Below are positions 23,986-37,063 of a DNA stretch of 64,000 bases, in pieces. Below the pieces are notes generated by a model, which searched no databases, had not been told where the DNA came from, and saw nothing but the letters and a program-made list of their open reading frames with translations. The stretch lies in contig CM072512.1 of the NCBI GenBank assembly GCA_036898135.1, positions 20,881,958 through 20,945,957 of the forward strand, read 5' to 3'. Every line of letters starts with the position of its first letter. The first letter of the stretch is position 1. The position numbers and the translations under genes are program-made. Source of the DNA: Oncomelania hupensis. Lineage: Eukaryota > Mollusca > Gastropoda > Littorinimorpha > Pomatiopsidae.

Positions 23986-26160
23986 TGCAGTCAATTTTGA
24001 GAATTATTAACTTCATTCTTTTTTTTGCGTCTGTAATTAAGAATCGCGACGTAGGCTAATTCATGAAGCTGTTAGGAAGAAAAAGGACAATTGACTAATC
24101 GGAAACAAAAATGAGTTGGATGTCCTGCTGGGAGTTCTGAAATCCACATTCTTATGTCTATCCGTATCTGTAATCTTGCTATCAAGAGTTGTTTTGTATT
24201 TTTTAAACCAGCTCATATATTTTCTATTTAAGCTGATGCTTTGGGCTTAGAAACAAACATCAAATCCCATCCCTATCATATCTTTTCGGTGTGTTTATTT
24301 TCTTGTTTCCTCCGTTACTTACTTTGACTTTTGCCCAACACTTAACTTGTGTGAACAGACGGTTCTGTGGGCCTGGTCTGTCTTTGTAGCGCAACGATGT
24401 TTTTCTGTGCCGTTTATGACAGACTGTTGTTGTCTTGTGAGTTGTTTGATGGCGGTTGGAGCGACTCTGGTGGCGCACCTGGAACCGTTTGTCTAAAATC
24501 CTGGTGGCCGTAAAGACGACATTATCGCCCAGCGCTCGAGGAAACAAAACATTTTGTGATTATTTTTCTCTTCCTTTTGTCGCTGCGTATCATCACAGAA
24601 CCGTGCATCATAATAAAACTGCCGATAATGTTATAGCAGAACATTATACTGAGGACATCATACACTATAACCGAAGAGATATATCATTCCGAGACCATAG
24701 CGATTGGAGTCAAATCCTAGGACACAAAACGATGTAGGTCTGCCTAGCTACACTCGACGTCTTCTGATGAAGGGTGTTTGGGTATTTGCCATTTTCAGGA
24801 TTACTAAGAGTACTACAACTACATTGTTTATTGTTGCAGTTTCAGGCAAATCTCACAAAGACAGCATCCCGGGTTGACTATTTCTCTTTTAACCTTCTTT
24901 GCTATCAACTCTTCATCTGCGATGCTTACTCCTTCTCCTCATTCTTCTTTTTCCTCCTCCTCCTTCTTTCGGGGCGATGCATACATGCAGTCTTGATGGG
25001 CTTGAACTTGAGGCATCAGCACTTTATCAGTTGCGATCTCAGGGTAGACTGTAATGGATGGGAGAAGCTAGAAGGGGAAAATCTTTTTTTCTTTATGCCT
25101 GACCGCGCGCAACCAGCGGAAAGGCAGCGAGTTCATCATCATAAAAGCCTCTGCCAAGCCCCCTCTAGACCCAGCGCCGTTGATTATCAGTCTTCGCCTC
25201 TGATCGTTTTCAGGGGGCCGATCGCCTGTTTACTGGACGAAATATTGAAAGCAATAACTAGTAGTTTATGTGTTTTGTGGTGCTCACTTTGTGTGCTCTG
25301 ACTTGCTAAGATGTGGGAGGACTCGTTTCCTAGGGAGTTCTTCCCAATGTGACCATAGAAGTGCTTTCGCAGAGCTAGTCTGCGTTATGTTGGTTTAAAA
25401 GTTTGCTTAGAGATTGATGAATAGTGTTTCAGCCATTATATTTGAACAAACCAAAGAGGTCAATCTTTTTTATGTTAATTTTTATAAAATCAACCGCTTC
25501 TTTTTTTTTCTTTTTTTTTTTTTAATCAGGGTTCATTATCTGACTTTTTTTTTTCATTTTCTAGCGACATCTTATCTTTGATTCATTTTGCATACCGCTC
25601 AACTTTAGCCGACTTTTGTTCCCTATTCGTCTTCTCCGTGTTTCCTGAGTCACTTGAAATTTTGTTTTGTCCTTTTTTTCTGTCTTTTAACAGTTCATTT
25701 CTCCTCCAACCTCTCTTCATCCGCCTCCTCACTTGTTTCCTCACAATCACGTTTTATGGTTTCTTCTTGTTCTGCCTTTCTCCTCACCCCTCTCGCTTCC
25801 TCCATTCTGTATATATCACTCACCTTTCCTTTTTCGTACCCTCCGCTCCCTGGATCATTCGCCTATTCCTCATGCCTGCCTCCGTCTTTCCTTCCACCTC
25901 CTCTTCTTTCTCCGAACTACTCCATCATTCATCGCTCCTCTCCCCGGAGTGTAGCTAGTATATTACCTGCGCTTATTACCTGAGCATTCCAGAACCCCGC
26001 GAGACACATCTGGAAGTGAGGTCGACAATCAGCGGGTCAATGGTAGTGTTTGAGCGAGTCGAGTCGGGGCGTGCGCTCATCCGTAGCGTCAAAATAAATA
26101 CGCCCGTGCCCAACGACACGGGCAGTCACTGACGAGGGAGGGAGGGTATTACGGACAGGG

Positions 26161-26205
26161 GTGCAGTGTAGTGTAGTGCAGTGCAGTGCAGTGCAGCGTA
26201 GACGC
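26161..26205. repeat. (GTGCA)n / (GTGTA)n pentanucleotide repeat
   Basis: About eight pentamer units GTGTA and GTGCA in a row. Confidence 0.85.
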
Positions 26206-26281
26206 TTGAAGCGGCAATGTACGGCTAGTATTTTTGGGGGGATGCACGGATAAAAATCTGCAGAAGCTTCACTGTTAATAT

Positions 26282-27155
26282 GATGGAAGCGGTAGTCGAC
26301 GGAAAGCAGGAAGAAGAGGATGGACGGAGGACACAAAGAAGAAGAATGGGGAGGACGAAGAAGAAGAAGAAGGAGAAGAAGAAGAAGAAAAAGAAGAAGA
26401 AGAAGAAGAAGAAGAAGAAGAAGAAGAAGAAGAAGAAGAAGAAGAAGAAGAAGAAGAAGAAGAAGAAGAAGAAGAGGACAAACAAGAAGAAGAGGGCGAA
26501 GAAGAAGAAAAAGAAGAAGAAGAAGAAGAAGAAGAAGAAGAAGAAGAAGAAGAAGAAGAAGAAGAAGAAGAAGAAGAAGAAGAAGAAAAAGAAGAAGAAG
26601 AGGGCGATGAGAAGGAGAAGAACGAGGAGAGCGAGGAGAAGGAGGAGGAGAAGATGACGAAGAATGAGTAGGACGAAGAAGCAGAAGAAGGATGGGGAGG
26701 ACGAAAAGGAGAAGGAGAAGAACAAGAGGAAAAAGAAGAAGAAGAAGAAGAAGAAGAAGAAGAAGAAGAAGAAGAAGAAGAAGAGGACAAAGAAGAAGAA
26801 GAGGGCGAAGAAGAAGAAGAAGAGGACAAAGAAGAAGAAGAAGAAGAAGAAGAAGAAGAAGAAGAAGAAGAAGAAGAGGACAAAGAAGAAGAAGAGGGCG
26901 AAGAAGAAGAAGAAGAAGCAGAAGAAGAGAGCGAGGAGAAGGAGGAGGAGAAGATGACGAAGAATGAGGAGGACGAAGAAGCAGAAGAAGGATGGGGAGG
27001 ACGAAAAGGAGAAGGAGAAGAAGAAGAGGAAAAAGAAGAAGAAGGAGAAGGACAATGGGGAGGGCAAAGAAAAGAAGACGAAGAATGAGGAGGATCAGGA
27101 GAAAGAAGGGGAAGAGGACCGAAGAAAAGAGACCTGTGATAGAGACGAAAAGAAC
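26282..27155. repeat. Polypurine GAA/GAG tract of about 0.87 kb with 300-bp internal duplication
   Basis: The plus strand is almost entirely A and G, mostly (GAA)n (26366-26475, 26508-26600, 26732-26785, 26828-26876). A complex segment of about 120 bases beginning GCGAGGAGAAGGAGGAGGAG at 26631 recurs at 26931, exactly 300 bases on, with few differences (for example GAGTAGGAC against GAGGAGGAC). GAGGACAAAGAAG and GAGGGCGAAGAAG blocks recur within it. The long Lys/Arg/Glu and Ser/Phe open frames here are translations of the repeat, not genes. Confidence 0.95.
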
Positions 27156-28010
27156 AACTTTAAAAGAGAAGGGGCAATCTCCATCTATTTCAAACTAGGG
27201 GGGTTCAGGCACTGAAGCTTGAAGTCTACCATGCAGTCTGCGATGCTGCAGGGAACTGCTAATAAAAGTGAGGGTGGGAAGGGGTGATGAGGAGAGTGAA
27301 CTGAAGAAGACAAATTACTAAAATTAAAACAAGAAGAAAAAAAGAAAGGAAGAGAAGAATGTATGTGGCTGACCTGTCGGTGATAGCGGATGGGACGAAG
27401 AATTAAAAGAGAAGGGGCAGTCTCAAATGTTGCAGACCGGGCGTAAGCACACTTGCGGGATGACGGGTTAATTTTCAATTTTCATCGTGAATAGATTGAT
27501 TGGCTGTTGCGCCGCGCGTTAAAATGGCTGGCGCCGATGCCACTGAGGTAAGGCTTTAGGCTGCATTCCTGTCTTACGATCAGGCCTGAAACATATTAGC
27601 TACGCTTGCTCTAGCACTTTTTTTTTCTTACCTTCGGTCGCTGTTCCCACACAGCAATGTCAGGGGTGGGGTGAGAAAAGGGGGGGGGGTGGGGTGGTAG
27701 AGAGAAAATATGTTCTCCCTCCCATCTCCCTTCTTCGTCCATTTCCTCTATCTTCTTTCCCTGCTGCAATATTTCAAGGAACAAACTGTCTTTCCGCATT
27801 CTGTCCCCCATTCCATCAAGAAACGCATAGTTCTATTCACAGTATTTTGAACTTTGTCTCGATCTTCTGCCTCTTAACTCTCGCCCCGTTGCACATTATT
27901 GTAATAATGATTCCGATTACTGGTTAATTCGCCTGTCATAATTGTACCAGTGATGGAAGGTAAACTGCTGGTGTTTTAATTTGGATGTTGCATAAGGAAA
28001 ATGAAAAATG

Positions 28011-28248
<238 letters not shown>

Positions 28249-28389
28249 ATATCTTATATTTCTCACCCCTTGGGGTCATGAGCAATCTTGCCACTGTAGA
28301 TTGTTCAAACCTATAAAGGGAAAAGTGAAAGCCCCAGTTGAAAACCTGTCTTTCCTTTGTAGGCAAGACAGATTCACTGCGGCAACAGT

Positions 28390-28945
28390 AACCCCGTTGG
28401 AGTGCCGGGGGTTTTCAGTATAAATAGTATCCCCACTTTATGGCAATTTAGTGCTTTAAATTCCCACTGTCGCTGTCTTCCTCATTTACTCTTTCCCATT
28501 CCTGCTCTGTCCTATCACTCTGCTATGCTATCTTCTTCTTCGCTAGATCAATGACCTACCTTTTTTCTTGAAAACTCTTCCTGGACAAGACTCCTTGTTT
28601 GTGTATGAGGTCTGTTGGATCAGCTTGGGAGTGTTGGACGCTTTCTGCCGGGTGGTCACTGGGGCTTCCTATGATTGTATTATTTAGCAATGTAGGCATT
28701 TTATATGTATGTGTTGGTAGTTTATAATGATGTTTGTATTCTATTTTGTTTTTGTAACCGGGGGTTCGAGTAGTTGGGGTAAAGCCTCAGCCGTCCCCTG
28801 CGTGGGATGTCTTTATTGTAAAGTGACTGGCCGGTGGAGGGCGTTCAATTCTCCCACTAGGGTTGTTTCAGCAGATCTTTTATGCGGATCGGGGGTTGTC
28901 CGGTCCTGATTTGGCTCGGAAGAGTCCGCTGGACCTAAAGCAACA
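28390..28945 (+). mobile_element. Family R retroposon, copy 1
   Basis: It begins CCCCGTTGGAGTGCCGGGGG, continues with the body shared with 29919-30501 and 32005-32604 (for example TTTAGTGCTTTAAATTCCCA), and ends GAGTCCGCTGGACCTAAAGC followed by a (CAAT)n and (CATCT)n tail to about 29000. No clear target-site duplication was found. No coding frame is conserved among the copies. Confidence 0.8.
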
Positions 28946-29580
28946 ATAAATCAATCAATCAATCAATCAATCTCATCTCATCTCATCTATCTATTCATCT
29001 ATCTAAGCACGAATCCACATGCATGCGAGCACACATGCGCAAGAAACAAACTTACATCTTTACGTAATTATGCACGACCACTCGCGTCCTGGCATTGGTA
29101 CTTAAGACCAGGGCAAAGGAAAGAAACAAGAACAAGAACAATAAGAAAGGCACGTGGGAAAATTAAAACAGGAAACTAGTTTGGTAAACAAGCAGCACGC
29201 CCCGGGATGCAGTCCAAAATTATTCATCAGTAAACATCCAAAGAAAAGAGAAAATAAGGGTTACCAGAAGATCCATGTACGGTGGAGTCGCTGCTAGTGC
29301 AGGGAAAGTGTGTAGGCATTTAAGGTTTTGCTCGTTGATTTACAGGACCTAATCTGTCTAAGCTCGTCTGATTAGGGCTGGCAGCACTCCACATAAATAA
29401 CGGCACCCTGTCTTCTACCCTGCTCCCTTGCTGTGCTCGACATGCCTTCTACATGCGTTGCACGCGACTTCCCCCCTAGAGCTCACACTAGAACTATACA
29501 GATTGATTACTTATTTGCTAGTATGGGAAGGTACTTATGACTTGGCTCTATATAGCGCGGTTATCAGCTCGGAAGGTGGG

Positions 29581-29641
29581 TGGGGGGGTAGGGGATGGGG
29601 AGGGAAAGAGAGGGAGAGAGAGAGTTAGAGGAGATAGAGGT

Positions 29642-29672
<31 letters not shown>
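29581..29672. repeat. G-rich and (GA)n purine tract
   Basis: A G-run with GGGGGGTAGGGGATGGGGAGG leads into imperfect (GA)n to 29672. AAGCGC/TATAGCGC motifs on either side (29552 and 29679) suggest it lies within an old SINE tail. Confidence 0.6.
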
Positions 29673-29673
<1 letters not shown>

Positions 29674-29918
29674 TTCTTAAAGCGCTGGTTACCGAGATCC
29701 AGAATGTATCAAACAGTCCACGTCAAGTCGCCCAAAGTTGCATATAAGGCGGTCTACATAATAATGATTGCGCTCTGAACCACCAAATCACCTCAGACAT
29801 TTACAACTTTATTTAACTGTGTTTCATCTTCTCATAGTCCTTGACAAGAACTCTATGAAGCTAACATAGTGATGCCTGCGTTGACAAGATCATGCTACGT
29901 CTTTACCGTAGTAAAGAA

Positions 29919-30501
29919 CCCCCGCTGGGGGTGCCGGGGGTTTCAGTATAATAGTATCCACACTTTCTGGAAATTTAGTGCTTTAAGTTCCCACTGTTGC
30001 TGTCTTTCTTCTTTGTTCTTTCTCATTTCTACTCTGTCCTATTAATCTACTATACTATCTTCTTCTTCGCTAGACCAGTCACCTACCTTTTTTCTTGAAA
30101 ACTCTTCCGGGACAATACTCCTCATTTGTGTATGAGGTCTGTTGGATTGGGAATATTGGACGCTTTCTGCCAAATGGTCACTGGGGCTTCCTATGATATT
30201 ATTTAGCAATGTAGGCATTTTATATGTATGTTTTGTTGATATTGTATAATGATGTTTGTATTCTATTTTGTTTTTGTAAACGGGGGTTTGATAAATTAGA
30301 GTATAGCCTCAGCGTCCCCTGCGTGGGATGTCTTTATTGTAAAGTGACCGGCTGGTAGATTGCCTTCATTGTTACCACTAGGGTTGTTTCGGCAGATCTT
30401 TTATGCGGATCAGGGGTGAGTCCTCTTTCACTTCTCTGGTCCTGATTTGGCTCGGAAGAGTCCGCTGGACCTAAAGCAATAACCATGTAATGTAATGTAT
30501 T
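29919..30501 (+). mobile_element. Family R retroposon, copy 2, with 11-bp target-site duplication
   Basis: GTAGTAAAGAA occurs just before (29908-29918) and just after (30502-30512) the copy. The 583-bp element starts CCCCGCTGGGGGTGCCGGGG and ends CGCTGGACCTAAAGCAATAA with a (TGTAA)n tail. It starts at the same point as copies 1 and 3, so the 5' end is defined rather than randomly truncated. Confidence 0.88.
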
Positions 30502-30932
30502 GTAGTAAAGAAAAAGTTGGAGCGTTCTAGAATTGTTTAGCTACGACAACACAACGTGCTGCTTCAATTCTCCCTCGTGGGGAGTACAGATTTTGTGGAC
30601 TTGCCTTAACTTCAAGAACAGAAGCACTATTTATGCAGTACGAGCGAGACCGGAGGTAAGAGCTACAAGAGGATGGAGATTTGGAAAGACCTCCTCTATG
30701 GTGAGAGAGTAAGGCGAGATTGAAGGGGCTGATAACGGTGCTCCATAGCGAGCGGGCCAAATCTACAAAGATATGACACTGCCTCAATAAAAGGTGTGCA
30801 GCTGGGAACTGGCGTTTTGTTGTTTGCCTCCCTTGGCAGGCAGAAATGCTGTTTTATGTAACAGACAAAAATTGAAGCTATGGACAGAAAAATGACAAAA
30901 GAAGAATGTTCTGACACACAATCCAATACAAT

Positions 30933-31065
30933 ATCACACAATACAATACAATACAATACAATACAATACAATTAAAAATACATCTTTATTGTCCAACTTT
31001 CACATTACATACATAAAAGCGGAAAAATGCCTTTTGCGTGGCCCCAACACTTTGCATACAATAAA
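30933..31065 (-). mobile_element. Retroposon 3' end with (ATTGT)n tail, minus strand
   Basis: On the minus strand, TGTGAAAGTTGGACAATAAAGATG with an AATAAA signal is followed by a tail of ATTGT pentamers (30933-30971 on the plus strand as ACAAT units). This arrangement is typical of LINE or LINE-mobilised 3' ends. The rest of the element was not identified. Confidence 0.5.
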
Positions 31066-32004
31066 TAAATACGTGAAAATACCATTTCCATGCATATTTT
31101 AATAATAGGCTCAGCTGAGAATATTCTCTCATCGTCATTACTTACAGTAACGGGTAATTGGCATGAAGAGGGAAACAATGAAAAAATATGTTTTGGGGTA
31201 TAAAGTAAGAATTGTTATATGATTTCATGGCAAGTTCGGTGAATTAAGTTGCAGTTGAAACCATTTGGAATGTGCTATTTGTTAGGAGGGGTGAGAGAGG
31301 GGGCGGGGTGTGTGTGTTGGGGAAAATGCTCCGAATCACGCCAACCATCAAATACTTCTATTTTGCACTTTGTCGTTCAAAAACCAAACTATTCGACTGT
31401 GCAGCATTGCGTGTCAGCCATCGCAAATCGTTCAAGATTTTGAATTTTTTAAAAAAGGGTGGAGGCCGAACCGTGAGTGAAGGCAAAGAAACTACGAGCA
31501 GCTCAACTCGGGCCGTTTTGGCGGTTCTTATCGTTTCCACCCGACGTTCTGTCAGTCTCTCGAGTTCGAATCTCTCAGAGATCCCGCTCAGCATCTGCGC
31601 GTGTCACTCACCTTGCACAGATGTCAATCTCCTCAGCTGTGCCTCAAAAACGGCCCGATTTAAACTGACGTACTTTATGCCGTTCTTGCGCTATGATGAG
31701 TCATGGGGAGGAGGGCCCTGCAGAAGATCGCAGGAATGTTGTGATCTTTCCAAGGTTTGTTTTTAATAAGAGAACGGCCAAAACGTAATGCTCGTGTTTT
31801 TGCCACAGTTTAAATCAATAAAATAAACGTAGCAAAATACGAGGCTGAACCGAAGTAAACAATTTTGTGTACTTTATTATTTTTGGTTGCGCTTTAGCAG
31901 TAACAACTTGTTGCTTCTGCTGCTGATGCTACTGATGATGTTGAAGATGATGATGATTCATTGGTACAGTATTCAGAAAAGCAAAAGCTGGTTCGTTTAT
32001 TAAA

Positions 32005-32604
32005 TCCCCCGTGGGGGTACCGGGGGTTTCTGTATAAATAGTATCCCCACTTTCTGGAAATTTAGTGCTTTAAATTCCCACTATCGCTGCTTTCTTCTTT
32101 GTTCTTTCTCATTCCTACTCTGTTGTATCAATCTTCTATAATATCTTCTTCGCTAGACCAGTCACCTACCTTTTTTCTTGAAAGCCCTTCCAGAACTTCT
32201 CATTTGTGTCTGAGGTCTGTTGGGGTCAGCTTGGGAATATTTGACGCTTTCTGCCAAATGGTCACTAGGGCTCCCTGTGATATTTTGTTTTAGTAATGTA
32301 GGCATTTTATATGTATGTGTTTTGTTGATATTTTATAACGATGTTTGTATTCTCTTTTGTGTTTGTAAACGGGGGTTCTATAAATTGGAGTATAGCCTCA
32401 GCGTTCCCGCATGGGATGCCTTTATTGTAAAGTGACCGGCTGGTGGAGTGCCTTCAGTGTTACCAGTAGGGTTGTTTCAGCACATACTTTTATACGGATC
32501 AGGGATGAATCCTCTTTCAACCAAGTTATGGTGCTGCATTTTGTGGTCCTGATTCGGCTTTTTGCAGTCCGCTGGACCCTGTAAGCAATAAATAATTAAC
32601 TATC
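32005..32604 (+). mobile_element. Family R retroposon, copy 3, with 12-bp target-site duplication
   Basis: TCGTTTATTAAA occurs just before (31993-32004) and just after (32605-32616) the copy. The 600-bp element starts TCCCCCGTGGGGGTACCGGG and ends GTCCGCTGGACCCTGTAAGC with a short A/T tail. It aligns end to end with copies 1 and 2. Confidence 0.9.
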
Positions 32605-33693
32605 TCGTTTATTAAAGCGTCAAGTGATCAATGCGTGCACTTTGAATAACATGTTTATTTATGTTGTTGTGGTTTTTTTAAAGGAAAGAGGAATACAAAA
32701 ATGTAGCAACGCTTAATGTTGCATGCGATGTAGGTACGTTTCATGCAGCCCTCAAGTATGTTGGAGCTGCAGAACTAAGCAGGATGTGGCATCACTTGAT
32801 GTAGCTTCATCGTGTCTAATGTAAAGCAAGCTGCTTCTAGAGACAGTAGTTCCACGTCAGCGAACTTCAAGAGACGAGTGGCGTCTTCCCAATTAACACA
32901 CATTGCGACCTGTAAGCTTGATGGCATGGCGCGCTTTCACGCGCATGCATGAGCTCAGGTTTGCACACGCAGTGATACACACACACAAACACACACACAT
33001 TCACTCAAATTACACTTAAATTGACCTTTGTTTTGTCGTAGGCGCATCATAAACTTTTAGCCTTGCCAAGATTCAATCAGTATGCTCTTCTTGATTAAAG
33101 ATATTGATCTTGACTCCATGGTGGATTTAGTAGGCTAGACTAGACTATAAAGCTAATGCAGGTTTGAGGAAAACAATTCACAGCCTACAGCAGTGCAGAC
33201 GACGTGATGAAGGTTAAGCATGGTTCAGTGGGTACTTCATATTTAATAACTAATTTGTCTTGGGTTCAAAGCTAGGTGCACACTGCCACTAAAATATCCA
33301 CATAAGTCTTGCAGGGCTATTTCTTCTTCTTCTTTTTCTTTGGATACTGTAGCTTTTATCTTAGGAATGTAATGATCTGGGCCAGACGTAAAGAAAAATG
33401 CACTTTGGCACACTAACTTCAACTTTCAGTGTGCGTGTGTGTGTGTGTGTGCATGCGTGCGTGTGTGTGAGTAAAAGAAAGAGAGAGAGAGTGCGAGAGA
33501 GTGAGAGAGAGAGAGCATACGGTGTGTGTTTGTCGCGAGTGCATATATGTGTGTATGTGTGTGAACATAATTGACTTATTTTCTCCAAGGTGACATGATA
33601 TTTTTCTGTAGAACGTCCGCTGTGAAAGATAATAACATTAATTTGTTTGTGTCTTACTTGCATTTAAGGTGTCGGTGTGTTTTTGTGTTTTAA

Positions 33694-33847
33694 TTCTTCT
33701 TCTTCTTCTTCTTCTTCTTCTTCTTCTTCTTCTTCTTCTTCTTCTTCTTCTTCTTCTTCTTCTTCTTCTTCTTCTTCTTCTTCTTCTTCTTCTTCTTCTT
33801 CTTCTTCTTCTTCTTCTTCTTCTTCTTCTTCTTCTTCTGGAGGATGG

Positions 33848-33897
<50 letters not shown>

Positions 33898-33913
33898 TTG
33901 ATGATGATGATGT

Positions 33914-33972
<59 letters not shown>
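33694..33972. repeat. (TTC)n joined to (GAT)n microsatellite
   Basis: About 48 TTC units (33694-33838), an 8-base junction GGAGGATG, then about 41 GAT units with two GTT variants (33847-33972). Confidence 0.97.
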
Positions 33973-35984
33973 CATATTCGTTCTGCGAAATGTATAACGT
34001 GAACTAACTTTTTCCGCTCAGCGAAGAGATTGTGGAATAAATACGTGAAAATGAATGTTCTGATGAACAGAGATTACGTAATATCTACGTGTTGTGGTTT
34101 TGTGGTGTGTGTGTGTTTCGTGATAAATTCTTGAGTACTTCATTTGTGTTGATCGTGATGTTCAGTGTAATGTAGACTAGATACCAGTTTTGCCATTATT
34201 TCTTTCTATTTTTCAATGGCGTCTTTAGTTTGTCACTCTTTCAGTTCAATATGTAGTTTATAGTGTTGTTTAGTTTGTTCATTTGGTAATAAAGTGTTCG
34301 TGTGAACTACGGTTTTTGTTTTCATAAACTCCTCTGTAGTCTCTTGACACACGTTTTCAGCTTAAGATCAGTGCTTTCCGCCAATTATTTTCTGTGAGGT
34401 AAACTAGAATAGAATCGCTGTCTAGTAACTTTATGTTCTTTTCCTTATTTGGTCACAGTAATGGCCTGTCGTAACTGGAAGGTTCTTGGAGGTTCCAACA
34501 CGTTTTTTTTTTGTTTTTTTTTGAGGTTCTCACATGCCGAATCTAGTTTGTTAAAACTTTTGGACAAAAAAAGGGTGCAGGAATCTAGATTCCGGATCTG
34601 AGATTCTCGAACAAAAGTGTTTGAACCTACACGAACCTTTCACAAACCTTTCTATTAGGACAGGCCATACGCCGGCGCTGTACTAGATAGAAACTCCGAG
34701 CAAAGTGTGGGGTCATTCCTTCTCCTCCTCTCTTTTATTCGACTCTGTCTTGAAATGTATGGGATTCTACCCGAGTGTATCACATCTCTCATAGATCTAT
34801 GCTTCAACTCTGCAAGAACATCGCATATAATATTTACATTAAACCAGTTTAGAAGCCAGATTGAAAGCAAGAGGTTATTCAAAAAACGTGTTAGGGTTTA
34901 TTTACCTCTGGCATGTTATCTTAAAATCCCAAATGCAAAGACATTGAAGATCTATGTCTTATTACTCTTTTTTCTTATAATAATTCTTTAATGGTGGATA
35001 CACTACATTACCCAGTACAAAGCATATGTACTTAGGTTATTACAATATATATCATCAGATTTAATACATTTTGTGATTTCCTTTCCCCGGAGATAGAAAA
35101 TATTGCACAGAGCTTCCGTGTGCAAAGCCATATAAATAGGCCATTTTAATTCCATTTCGTGACTTTCTTGGCATCGGTTGAACTGTTACTGTAGATTTAA
35201 TTTAAGTGGAATTTTATGAAGCAGTTGGCAATCATTTACTTGCGATAATTCTTTGCTGCTTATGAAGTGTATCTTTAGAGATGACGCAGCACAACATTGC
35301 GGGATGATTGTTATGAATTTAAATGTAAGGGATTATGTAGTATAGTGCACATTCATACCAAATTAATAAGAAGATCATTCGGATTTTACATGTACTGAAG
35401 TATTTGGATGTTGGCAAGAAAGATGCAGACACAATTACCTAAGTTGCTTTTTGACATGATTTTGTGGAATATAAGCTTCTTAACGTATTTTGCATCTTAA
35501 ATTGTGATGCTTGCACACGTAATAAAAATGATTGTTGAGATATTAATGCTTCGAAAGATTTTGACGTTTGAAAATAACCATATAATGGTTCACATAGAAT
35601 TCCAATTCTGTTTCCATATTTTAGCATCTTAACAAAATATGCAAACATGTTTAGTAAAAGTTTTTGAGATTGTTGATTATTGAGATAATTATTTCTCATT
35701 AAAAAGAATATGATTACCGAAGTGATAATTCAAAAGTTATATTTCTGGAAGTATTAAAGATGTAGACGTACTTAATGAACATAATTTTTTTGAATGTACC
35801 ATGAAGTAATGGCTTCTTGCAAAATAATGCAAACATATATTCTTAGTTAAGATATATGCAAATATTATTTGTTCTGGAATCATCTGGCATCTTCAAACAT
35901 GATGCAAACACCCTTTTATTAGGATGACGATTGAGATGCACGCACACATAGCACTAACCGGAGTGGTGTGTGTGATTGTTGTAG

Positions 35985-36158
35985 TGGATGGAATGTGGGC
36001 GCCTTGGGGCCCGTGGTCAAGCTGCGGGCCGGACTGTCGACAGCATCGAACCCGCTCTTGTGATAGCCCCATGCCCGGCAAAGGCGGCCTGTTTTGTGAT
36101 GGAGGTTCAAATCTAGAGACCACTACTTGCTCAGGGGGCATGTGTCGAGCTAGCCCAG
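35985..36158 (+). CDS. unc5: UNC5 netrin receptor, second thrombospondin type-1 repeat exon
   Basis: The exon encodes the second TSP1 module of 58 residues. It opens VDGMWAPWGPWSSC (three tryptophans in WxxWxxW spacing), continues CGPDCRQHRTRSCDSP, and closes with LFCDGG, TTTC and GGMCRASPG, giving six cysteines. The VDGMW opening directly after a first module ending CPG is characteristic of UNC5. The acceptor is TGATTGTTGTAG at 35973-35984 and the donor is CCCAG|GTAGT. Its length of 174 bases is a multiple of three, phase 1 to phase 1. It lies 21.8 kb downstream of the first TSP1 exon. An open reading frame also runs through the exon into the adjoining intron; the splice sites, not that frame, define the coding part. 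Confidence 0.92.
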
Positions 36159-36997
36159 GTAGTCCATTGTTTTTATTTCTTTTCTGTTCTGTTCCTTTTT
36201 TTGTCTTCTGTTTTCTTTGTAGCATTGTGTTCTTCCTTGGTTGCGGCATTTGTTATCTTAAATTTTTTTTTGGCTTTGACTTTTTTCAGCTTATTTGTTT
36301 TTGTTTCGTGTTTCTCTTGGCTGTGGCAAATTTGAAGGCTTTCTTGACTGTTTTTACTTTGTTTTTGAACGCTTACCAAATGCATCTGCATGTTCCTCAT
36401 TTTGTAGTCTTGTTGTTTTGTTTTGTAGTGATGTATATTATTGTTATTATTGGCGAGACTTTGCTTGTTCGACGTTTTGTGTCTGAACCTGTTTTGTAAC
36501 TTTGACGTTTTATTATGCTTACTTTTTGGTGTGGGAATGATTTTTTTTAAAATCATGGGATTGTTCCTCTTTGGCTGAACACTGTTGTTGGGTATAGATT
36601 ATAAAAACAAACAAACGAACAAACAAAAATAATAAAATAAAAAAACACTGACCATTATTACGGTTTGTTAGCTGTATTCATTGTGTTACATGGTAGTTTA
36701 GCACTAATGATTATGATATAGACAACCAATACCACCCACGAAGGTTAAGATAGACCTAGTGATGAGAGAGGACATGGCCACTATGAGCATAAGTGGTTTA
36801 GTCTACGGGTCGAATCAGGTGAATAATTGTGACAATATGTATATATTTTGCACACGTACGTACATGTGTGTATGTCTGTCTGTGTGTGTGTGCGTGTGTT
36901 TAAACGTTACAAACCCATTATGAGGAAGTTTGTAATGTGTGCAAATGTTCCCAAAAAGTAATATTGGTGAGGATTGAAAGGAAATGCCTTTTAAAAC

Positions 36998-37063
36998 TAT
37001 CTCTCTCTCCCTCCCTCTCTCCCTCCCTCTTTCCCTCTCTCTCTCTTTCTCACTCTCTCTCCT
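36998..37063. repeat. CT/CCT-rich pyrimidine repeat
   Basis: Imperfect CTCTCTCCCTCCCTCTCTCC units. Confidence 0.85.

Noticed and set aside
24774..25301. A 175-residue open frame
   Set aside because: T-rich intronic DNA giving a hydrophobic Phe/Leu-rich translation; no domain and no splice or promoter context.
26225..27215. A 280-residue Phe/Ser/Leu-rich frame and several Lys/Arg/Glu-rich frames
   Set aside because: They are translations of the GAA/GAG tract on both strands. All frames are open because the repeat lacks stop codons.
31272..31766. A 164-residue open frame
   Set aside because: No recognisable domain, overlapping equally long frames on both strands, and it lies inside the intron between two confirmed exons.
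34707..34991. A 94-residue frame (FLLLLSFIRLCLEMYGILPE...)
   Set aside because: No recognised family and AT-rich surroundings; it might be a remnant of an unknown element, but I could not support it.
36159..36499. Extension of the second TSP1 frame past the exon as hydrophobic sequence
   Set aside because: The frame reads through a good GTAGT donor into T-rich intron. The Phe/Cys-rich translation is a composition effect, not a membrane domain; the true TM exon is at 52333-52488.
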